Origin: Saccharina japonica
Taxonomy: Eukaryota > Sar > Phaeophyceae > Laminariales > Laminariaceae
Assembly: GCA_008828725.1 (NCBI GenBank)
Contig: MEHQ01003359.1
Location: 188,170 to 252,169, forward strand
Reading direction: 5' to 3'
DNA: 64,000 bases
Position numbers and translations under genes: made by a program
In this document: positions 36,841 to 47,700 of the stretch, in pieces
Layout of the letters: every line of letters begins with the position of its first letter
Numbering within the stretch: the first letter of the stretch is position 1
Notes under the pieces: model-generated
The model's database searches: none
What the model saw: the letters and a program-made list of their open reading frames with translations, nothing else
What the model was told of the DNA's origin: nothing

Positions 36841-39800
36841 ATGGCAGCAGCAGCAGCGGCATCAGTAAGGGTTGCAGTTAGGTCTTTGCCTTCTGAGGCA
36901 AATATGTGTCCCACACTAATCCCAAGTACTCTGTCCCCAAAAACTTGTCCCACACAAATTCCAAGTAGTTTTTCCCCAAAAAACGAGGGACCGGTTAAGC
37001 TCCTCAAGTGATCAGCTACTACCGGCTAGTACGATAATTTTTGCTGCTTGCATTTTTTCTTTAGACTGTGTGTGTAGCGCATATATACCAGAAAGCTCGG
37101 CAGGATTGCGCGGACACACTTATTAACCCATTTAGTACTGCACTGTACATAAACAAACATTTCAGTCAAATCCCAAGTGTTTTGTCCCCACATCGGTACT
37201 GCAGTGCTAAAGGGGTTTATAAGCCGCCACCCGTACCGCGGGTGAGCTGGATAGAAGCAGGGGCTTATGTTATTATCTTACCTCCAGCTCGCTCGACGCC
37301 AGTACCGACCGCTCCTCCAGCTTGGACGCCTCTTGGCGCAGGCGAGAACAAGTCTCGTCGGCAGCTAGCTTCTCCTCGGAGAGCGCTTTCAGCTCTTCCG
37401 AAGCCGTGGCGTACTTCTGCTGCAGCTCCAGCCTCAGGGCGCCCTTCTCCCCCTCGAGGGCCTGCCGATGTCGATATCGACATGGAAAAACAGAAACATC
37501 AATATCGATAAACAATATCGATAAACAATATCGATAAACAATATCGATAAACAATATCGATAAACAATATCGATAAACAATATCGATAAACAATATCGAT
37601 AAACAATATCGATAAACAATATCGATAAACAATATCGATAAACAATATCGATAAACAATATCGGTAAACAATATCGATAAACAATATCGATAAACAATAT
37701 CAATATCAGTATGGGTGGATAATATCGACGTCGATATCGAATAATATCGAATATCGATTATCGATGTCAATAATAATGTCCATATATATCACCATCGGTA
37801 AATACTATCGACATCGACGTATATATCGACGACGTGAGATCGGCGTATATATCGACATCGATATCGAAAAGTGTCGATACTGATAGCGGTAACTAATACT
37901 ACAGTACTATATCGATGCCACTATTGGTGATATATTTCGATATCGATGTATACATCGACATCGATATCAATGAATTAGTACCGATATCGACGACATCGAT
38001 TATCGTTAGAGGTACCAATAAATAGTGTCGTTATGTGTCACGATATGAGAACCCACACAAACACAAACCACGGAAACACGAAAATCGTAAAAAACCGAAC
38101 GCACCTGCAACCTCTCGGCGTGCCTTGCGTCTAGCTGCTCCTGCTCCCTTACCGCCGCCTCCTGCTTGAGAGCATTGGCCTTCAGCTCGGCAACTCTCGT
38201 CGCCAAGGTCTGCTCGTACTCGGCAGCCTGGGCCTGACGAGGGAAGAAACCACATCACAAAAAAAAAAAAAAAAAAAAAACGTCAGGAGGCAAAAACAAA
38301 AAAATGAAGAGCTCCACCTTACCGTAGAAAAATATGTGTTCGAAAATATTAATATCACGTTGAACAGTCGGTCGTACTCCCAGCTAACGTATACTACGTA
38401 TATATATATGTGTATCGATTCTATAAAAACCTCAAACGGAAACTAAAGACAGAAACATAAATTAAACAATTTCACCTGATATACGAAGATTTTGGTTGTA
38501 CATTCCATCTCCGTAAAAAAGACGCAAACAGCAGTTGAAGGTATATACAGCTCGAAAGTACGCAAACGCACAGACAGCAGTATCTCAGTCGATGTTGCTA
38601 TTATACTCTGTCATACTGCTGTAGAGCTTGGCGTATAGCAGCGCGATCTGACAACCTTCCCGTTGCCTCCCCTGCCCCCCCCCCCCCCGCTTACCTATAA
38701 ATATATGATATATTTATAGGTATAAATATATGATATATTTATAGGTTGGGTTGGCGTCGGTTGGCAACGACGCTGTAAAACACGCCACTCGCTGCGTGAG
38801 CTAGACAACCAGGGTGCCGTTTTTTTTTGTTTTTTTTTTGGCGGTCACCAAAGCTGGCGGTCGAGTAGATCATTTGTGCGGGGTGGAGAACCTTTGCTCC
38901 GCACAAGGGGAATGGTCGTATCCACGTGTGTTAATATGGTAAGGCGTCCGCGAGGCAGTTACAATNTCTCCCCCCCACAAATAACAAAGACTCGCCTGTT
39001 TCTCGAGCTCCAGCTCGCGGCAGCGCCTCTCTAGCTCCGTCTGCAAACGCCTGTTCTCCGCCTCAACCTCCTCGCGGCCGGCGTCGGCGCTCTGCGGGCC
39101 GAAACAGACAGCGTGGAACATTCTCAGACTTATTTTCGATGCGAATGTCGTGGTATCACGACGTACAGTACTGCTGTAAAACAGCTTGTACAAGGCGCTA
39201 ATAGAAGCAAAGGGTACCCCCCTTGCGTGGAGATGAGGTGGCCGAAAGCTACCGACCGATTCACCAGGATCCAGCGATTCGTACAAGTCGACGAGGGTTA
39301 CTAAATCTCCTGCTGCGCGAGTCCCTACGAAGAGCGACGCCTACCGTATATGACAAGTGTTTATCACACCCCCTGGGGTGAATTTCGAAGCCAGTTTTTT
39401 TCCATAACCAGGGGGGCACAGACAAAGAAAAAGTCGGCTTTCGGAGCATCTCGTCGAGACCTTTCCTTAGACGGGTCGCTTGGGGTTAGCGCTCCACCGG
39501 TCGTCAAGAAAATCAGCGTTGAAATTCGCCCGAGGGGGTGTGGTATACAGTGTCATACACGGTATGCACATTTTCACACCTCGGCCGGATCATCTACAGA
39601 TATATGGACCTAGATCTTTCGGGGCAGGCATAGTCCTGATCTGCATGATCTGTATGATCTGTATGATCTAGCTCATGCTGCCGGGTGGGAGTCGTATAAC
39701 CTGCATGATCTAGGGGACATTTCCTGGGTTGGATCTGTACTGTACAGATCTCGCATAACATATTAGAACGGCAGGTTGGGATCTAGATGATCTACCTGAT

Positions 39801-42800
39801 CTATCTGTGGATGATCTACCTGATCTATCTGTAGATGATCCATCTATCTGTTCGACGTGCGTAACCTTTCTACATTTGCATACACCGAGGTGCCGCCACC
39901 CTCCTACAGACACACGAACGGGACTGACTCTCGACCGCTCTCGCATTGTTTTTTTTTCCCCCCATCTCAACGCGCTTATACTACCAATGCAAATCGTAGG
40001 TCCAGCGGGATTTTGTGTCATTGATTCTCGAATTTTGACATTGTTACTGCTGATAAAGGTAGCTCCTCGAGTGTCCCGACTTGAGAAAAGACACAGGGAC
40101 GAAGCAAGACGCCGTGCCCCGCCTGTACATGGTAGTACAACCTATGATATACACAAAGCCAAAAAAAAAAATCCCTAGAGAGGCCGAAAAAGGAGAAACG
40201 AATTAATGAAAAAACACAAAACACACACACAAACCTCGAGCTTTAAAGACAGATCAGCCGCGCGTTCCCTTAGGCCCTTAAGCTCCGCGGTTCTCTCTGA
40301 AAGCTTGGCCGCTGCTTCTGCTACAAGCTCGTCGCGGCTGGCTTCCAGCGTTTTCGTCTCCTCTCGAAGACCCTAAAACAAATCGTACAAAAAAAAAACG
40401 CCAAACGAAAAATTTCGGGTAGAAGTTGAGATGGCGGGAGGATTGGCGAGTCGGGGAGGGCGGGGGTGTACTCATGTCATGCATGGCTGTAGGTAATCGT
40501 ATGACCATAGACCCTCGCATCCCTACAAAGCCGGGATGGAGCCCGTCGGGTATTCACCGACCGACCAGGCAGACACTGCTGACACCAAGCACAAAGCGCC
40601 GTGAGGTTGTTTGTTGGGTGAGCTGCATCATGCTACCTACGTGAGAACCGTTTTTGAGGCGGGTTTTCTTGCATTGGATGGCAGCGTCGAAATAGTTGAT
40701 GTGTTTTCTAGTGCGGTGTGGGGGGGGATATATTGAATTGGTGACTACATCCCATTCCACCACAATTGTGTCCCATCCCACCACCATTCCATCCCACCCC
40801 ATCCCCATCCCACCCCCTCCTCCTATCATCGACAAATGCATGGCCATCTGGATCTGCTCGTCAAAGTCTCACTGCCTGGAAACGCGCGTAGCGACCCTGT
40901 CCTCGAGGGGTGAATAAACATATCATAACGTTATCTCAGAAAAAAAATCCCATACCGCCACCACACCATCCCGCCCAATCCCATTCCACCAACACCATCC
41001 CATATTACATCTTATCCCACCAACACCATCCCATCTTACATATTATCCCACCAACACCATCCCATCTTACATATTATCCCACCAACACAATCCCATCCCA
41101 TCATCACCTGCAGCTGCTCGTCGAGGTTGCGCTGCCTGGCAAGGTGCTTTGCAACGCTGTCCTCAAGGAGAGAAATCCTCCTGGCGGACGAAGCCAGCTC
41201 GGCGACCTTGTTCTGGAACAAGTCCTGCTGCTGAACGATCGAGGCCTTCAAAGGAGCAAAGAAAAAACGGCACACACATACACACATCGGAGAAAAAAAC
41301 GACACTCAAAACGACAAGCACAGCAGCAGTAAGAAAAAACAATACTCTGACGTACGGGGGACCATAGTAAATAGGACGGTGAACACAAAAATCTACATAT
41401 TTACGTATTAATACCAACAAAATGTGGTCGTATTTACTATGGCCTCCCGTAATATCATACTTGTATATATATATATATATAAGCAGAGGTGCACGTAAAA
41501 AACGAATCCGACACCCCACTACTTAACCCGTTTTCGAGACCCGAACACGGGAAGACAATACTAATTGCGAGTGAACAAAAAAAAACAAGCTTTTCGGAAA
41601 TAACTTCGTCCAGAAATCCCACCCCACCGGTTTATTTTTTTTATTTTTTTCGACGTTTTATCAGAGTTGGTACGACGGTCCCTTTGTACCTGGTAGCCAC
41701 TGTATAGTGGGCTAATACGGTGCGCAGAAAAATTGAGGTCCCTTATATACCGTTTGCCCTTATCGCGGGGTCCCTTGAAAGGGGTTACCTACTGTACCTA
41801 CCTACTGTACCTATGCTTGTATCATTTGAAACATAACTCGTCTCACAAAACTGGAACTGCGCAGAGGCCTCATGACATTGCCTGAAAAAAAACGTGCTGA
41901 AAGAAAATCCTATCGCTTCCCTCTAATATTTTATTTCCACACATCGGGCAGACAGATCAGATCATACAGATCATTCCCACTGCATGATCTACAGCAGTAG
42001 ATGTTTCAGGGCAGATATGTCAAGTCCTGATCTGTATGATCTGTATGATCTGTATGGTCTATAGCTCATGTTGACCGGTGGGAGCCATATAATCTGCACG
42101 ATTTAGGACATGTTTCCTGGGTTGGATCTGTACGATGCAGATCCTCCACCGGGCATCCCAGAACGGGCAGGTTAGGATCTAGATGATATATATGTACATG
42201 ATCTGTAGATGATCTATTAGTAGATGATCTATCTGTAGATGATCTATCTGTAGATGACCCATCTGTAGATTACCTATCTGTCGATTACCTATCTGTAGAT
42301 GATCTATCTGTAGATGATCTACCTGTAGATGATATATCTGTAGATGATCTACCAGCAGATGATATATCTGTAGATGATCTAACTGCAGATAATCTATCTG
42401 TAGATGGTCTATCTGATCTGTAGATGATCTGCCCGACGTGGTAATATTTACTTGGAGAACGCGGCTGTCCACGCAAGCTCACCTCCATGGTCTGGAGCTG
42501 AGACCTCGCCCCCTCCAGTTCCTCGGACGTTCGCGCGATGGTATCCTCCACAGCGGATAACTTGAACCGCGCTTCAGCCAACGCCGCCTGGCGGACAAAA
42601 TGTCGGTGTTTATATGTAGGGAGGCGGTATGGGAGAGTTGGGGAGGCGAGGATGGGGATTTCGACTCAGTACGAAGAAGGGTGTGTGTGTGGGGAGGAGG
42701 GGGCGTACTCATTTGTTGCTTGTTGCCTTAGTCATTCGACGATTGGTCACGCATCCCTTTCGAGACGGAGCAAGGTGGGGGGAGGGGGGGGGGTGAGCGG

Positions 42801-44752
42801 TAATTAATATGGTGAAGGGGTGGAGGGTGATCACTAGTAGAAGTGAAGCGCTTGCGTTTACCTTAAGTCGCGTAGGCAAGTTACGATCTACAGCACTGCG
42901 AAAGCGTATGCGTACCCACGCCACTGAATAAAAATAAAAAGAAGAACAAAAAGTATCTTAGAAAAGGCCTGCCAACCCACCGTAAAACAACGAAGTTTAT
43001 TTAAATTGTCCCTACAAACCAACCTACCCACCACCTCACCCATCCACCCACCAACCCCAATCCACCGACCCCCCGCCCATGCACCCACCCACCACCACCA
43101 CCTACAACCCGCCGAAGCAAACGTACACACCCACCGCCAACCACCTACCCCACCTACTCAGCCAAACCCACCCACCCAACCCATCTACTCACCCTCCCAC
43201 CCAACCACCCACCGCCCAACCCCACCCACCCACACTGTGTACATAAGAGACAACAGAAGAGACAACAGGGGTATTGCTAACCATTGATTGAATGGGTCCG
43301 GTTGGCTCAGGGTTAGTATCCACTACATTCGCCTCGTATATATACTAGGGATGGGCACTGGCTGACCCGGTCAGTAGCGATTATACTGTCGTCAAAATCA
43401 ATCAGTATACTGGATTGCAACAGTATACTAATTGTATCTCCTCTCTCCTCCCGAAACGCAATTGGTGGGTTTCCGTAACTACAAAACGGCGTGCTTCTTG
43501 GGCGTACGTATATACGATAAAAAATACTGGCGATTATACTGGCCAAGTCAAATCAGTAGATTACTACTGCCAGTACATACCGTGCCAGTGCCCAGCCCTA
43601 ACATATATATACGCAATACGTAGTAGTCACCCTGAACCATTTTCACGGAAACAATATGGCAAGCTATATACCTCCCAATCACACATTAGCACATGGGGCA
43701 CCCACACATACACATTAGCACATGGCGCACCTCGCGAGACTCGGCTGCAGACGTCTCAGCAGCCGCCACGGCGGTCACTGTCGACTCCCGCGCCTCCTGA
43801 AGCGCCTCTCTGAGACCCGCCACCGTCTCTTCCTGCTCGGAAACGCGTCGCTGCAGTTCTGACACTGCCGCCGATGCCTGGTCACGCTCCGCAATAACCG
43901 CCGCAAGCTCCGCTCCGAGAATCTGTAAGTGTGGCAGCGGGGCGGCGGGAGGTGCAGAGAAGATGGAAGGGAGGAGGGAAAGAGGGGAGGAGGGGAGGCC
44001 AAGAAAGGGGGAGGATGAGGAAACGCAGAAGGAGGCGGACAGGGATATATACCTGCACTGCGTCTGGTGCCTGGTGCTGGGAACGAACCGCACAATCATG
44101 AAAACGAGTTCAAAACAAAATTGAGGCAGAACACACAGAGACACATGCAAGCACAAAACACACAACCGCGCGAATAAATAAGGGTACACAAGTACTTATA
44201 CAGACACGCACAGACACAGGCTATACATGCACACGCGCATACACACACAGAAAACGCAAGCACGGCCAATTCGAGCAGTACACCACAAGCCACAAACAAC
44301 GAAACATCCTATTAACGTGATGACATGGGGCCTCTTTACGCTGCGCCTGTGCAATCCGAATCACAAGTCATGGCAGAAAGCGCTTTAAATCACCATGCAA
44401 CAGCAGCAGCAGGCAAAGCAGCAACTGCACCAGCACCACACTCACGGTCAAAGCTTTCCAGTCCTCTCCCCCCCACAGTCACACAACTACGGCCATGCAC
44501 GACATGAGTATACCCCCCCCACAAACCCCCTGCCGCCCTTATGAAACCCTTACCTGCTTCTCCTCCACGGCGCTGCGCACGCGGCCCCGCAGACGCACGG
44601 CCTCCTGCTCCTTATCCTCCAGCGCTCTCGAGGCAACCTCCGCCGCTCGCGCCGCCCTGCTCTCCGCCTCCTCTACGAGAGAACCTGCCGCATCCACCAC
44701 GGGGCTAGGGGCCGCAGCGGCAGCAGCAGCCGCGGCAGTAGCGTTAGCAGTA

Positions 44753-44788
<36 letters not shown>

Positions 44789-47700
44789 GCAGCAGCCTCG
44801 TCGGTTTTGGCGGCGAGATCGCGCTGAAGTTCCTCGATCCTTGAAGACAGGGTTGCTAACGCAGCTTCCTTGGTGGCGACCTGCCAGGTCGCGGCGAGAG
44901 GTGGGGGAAGGTTTCATCGATGATGAGGCGTGACGGCAAGAGCGAGGGCGCGATAAGGGAGGTGAAATGGTACTACAGTACGTGCTGTCCAACGAACCAG
45001 ACGTTTGGGTGCATCATCACGTTCAAGGTAAGGGCGACTGGCGGGCGCATATAGGCACGATGACACTAGCGGATACCCTGCCAAGCACGCCCCCGAGCGA
45101 GGTCGGGCATGAGCATTATCTCGCCTCTCAACCAAGGGTCATCGTACAAAGCAATACCCATGAAAAGTGCAGAAGCGAACAAGCAGAAAAATACAACAAC
45201 TACAGCAACAAAGGCATAAAACACAGCAACATCCACAGCATCACAACCACAACAACAATAACAAAGCCTCCATCACGCACCAGTCCGGCCGTCTCCTCCC
45301 GTTCCTTTTCCAACGCCTCAACTCTGCCCACCAACTCCCTCGCGCTGTTCTCCGCCGCCGCCACCGCCGCCGCCGCCGCCTCCTCCACCTCCACCTTACC
45401 CCCCGCTGCCCCCGACCCCACCGCTCCACACTCCCCCTTCCTACACGCCTCCGCGCTCTCCTCCAAATCCGCGCACCGCTCCCGCAGTGCCCCCTTCTCC
45501 CTCTCCAGCGTCTCCCTTGCCCGCCTCAACTCCTTCAAGCGCTCGGCCCCCTCCCTAAGCTGCACCGCGGCCGCCTCGCGGTCAGCCTCCAGCCGTCCGC
45601 AAGCGTTGGCCAGCGCGTCCCGCTCGGAGCGGAGCTCCTCAAGCGCGCTGCGCATGGCGAGGGCGCCCGCAGCGCGGTCGGTGCCTAGCGCCGCCGCTGC
45701 CACGGCGTCGGCTGACGCGGCAAGGTCATCGTCAACGCCATTACCGTTGCCAACCCCGCCTGCCATGCGTGCGGCGGCCATGGCGGCGGCTTTGGCGAGG
45801 CCTCTGGGAGCCGGGCGGGCGGAGCGTACCTGCTGCTGCTGCTGCTGTTGTTGCTGGTGGCGCTGTTGCTGGTGCTGAAGCTTCTGCTGCTGGTGCTGAA
45901 GCTGTTGCTGTTGGTGCTGCAGCTGCTGCTGCTGGCTGTGCTGCTGATGGTGTTGGTGGAGCTGCTGCTGCTGCTGCTGCTGGTGCTGCTGCCACTGCGC
46001 GCGCTGGAGCAGCAGCGGCTGCCTCTTTGCGAGCTTCTTGCCCTTCTTTGCCGCCGAGGAGTTCGGGGTGGACCGCTCGGGAGACGGAGAGGAGCTGGAA
46101 GAAGACCTGCCCGAAGAAACCGACACGTGAGACTCACGACCACCGCCACCTCCACCACCAACACCAACATCGCCACCCCCAACCCCACCCACACCAACGT
46201 TGTTCAACGCCAACACTTCGACGGGGGGAGTACTCTTCCGAGGGAGCAGAACCACCGAGGCGTTACCACCATCTTCATGACCAACGGAGGCGTTTCTTTT
46301 GACCGGCGCCGACCCCGAGGTGGCCCTCCTTCGAGCCAAAGCGCGGCTGTCGCTGTCGCGGGCCATGAATGTGTCGGCGGCGGTAGCCTGGTTGCTGCTG
46401 TTCCGACGAGCCAGCAACGGCACCCTAAGCTTCGACACGGACGGGCTGATGAGAGCTTCGGGGTTTGCCACGCCCGGGCCGTTGGAGGGAGGAGCCAGTC
46501 TCAGACTCGAAACTGGCGGGAAATCTCCGGAAGACCGTGCCGCCTGCATGTATGACCAGGGGGACGGGGGGGTGGGGGGGGGTAGGTGTTGGACTTACGT
46601 GCAGTATGCTCGCGATTCTGTCGGGGTAATTGGGGCTTTTTAGGAGAATAAAAGGAGCAAAAATGGTATTATTTGAATGTATACGATGTATATAAAAGGT
46701 AGAGGCACCAAAACTGGTGGCGGGGGCATGGCAGCTTGCCTTATTTCATGCTCCTTATCCAGCAGAAAACAAAACAAACAAGGGAACAAAAACATAGATT
46801 CTGCAAACACGCGCGCGCGGACGGGGGGGGGGGGGGGGGGGGGGGGGGGTCAAGAATCGTCGGGAGGGATAAAAAGGCGCAGCCGAAACGACCACACCTA
46901 GCGCTTTCAAATCGCGACGGGGCGACGGCAGGAAGTGAGTGTCTTTCGTTTCGCCTTGCGTTGCGCTGCTGCATGTTCCGACAAAAAGGACGAGCGGAAC
47001 AAGCGCAACCGCTGTAACCCCAACCCTAACCGCCTTGAGCCAGTCGCCTTAACCCGTTTGTGGACTGAGACGGGAAAAAAACAACCGAAGTAGCCGACGC
47101 TCACGGCCTCGGCCAGAAGAAGCACCTCAGACTGCTGGAACGTATTATCCCGGGGGGGCATAGTAAATAGGGACCTACGGTAACACAAAAACCCATATAC
47201 TTGTATTTCCTTATGTTTAATAGCAATATTTGGTGCACGGGTATTTGTCGTGCATATCGAAACTTTCGATACGATACGTATAAAATATATGTACAACACT
47301 ATAAATCCCTCTCACCCTGAGTTTCATCGGGGAGGACGACACCGACCGCCGATGCTTCTTCTTAGCCTCCTCCTTCTTGGTAGCCTTGGCCTTCACCGCT
47401 GCCGGCAGCTGGAAACCGACGCTCTCCCTTCCGCCAGCGCTCTCCCGCGCCGCCTTCACCTCCGGCCTGCTGCTGCTGCTGCTGCTGCTGGTGATGGTCT
47501 TGTCCACCCCCCCGTCCTTGTCCCTGCCGGTCTTGTTCTCGCCCAGTCCCCACCAAGCCGGGTCGGCGTCGACTTCTCCGTCAGTCGCCTGGCCTTCGTC
47601 GCTGCTGCTTTCCTCGACGATCCTGCATATGCGATGAGAATGAGTGTATAGGAGTGTTGAAAAACGCACAGCAGTTAACAGTTAATCCTTATAGGAATCG

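Noticed and set aside
37434..37770. Long repeated peptide frame (IDIVYRYCLS type)
   Set aside because: A 13-bp array yields the same 13-residue peptide in every frame, so the openness is trivial.
45769..46555. Large plus-strand frames over exon 3 (poly-Leu, poly-Ala)
   Set aside because: They are explained by the antisense of the Gln/Ala/Gly-rich exon 3. Phase continuity supports the minus strand.
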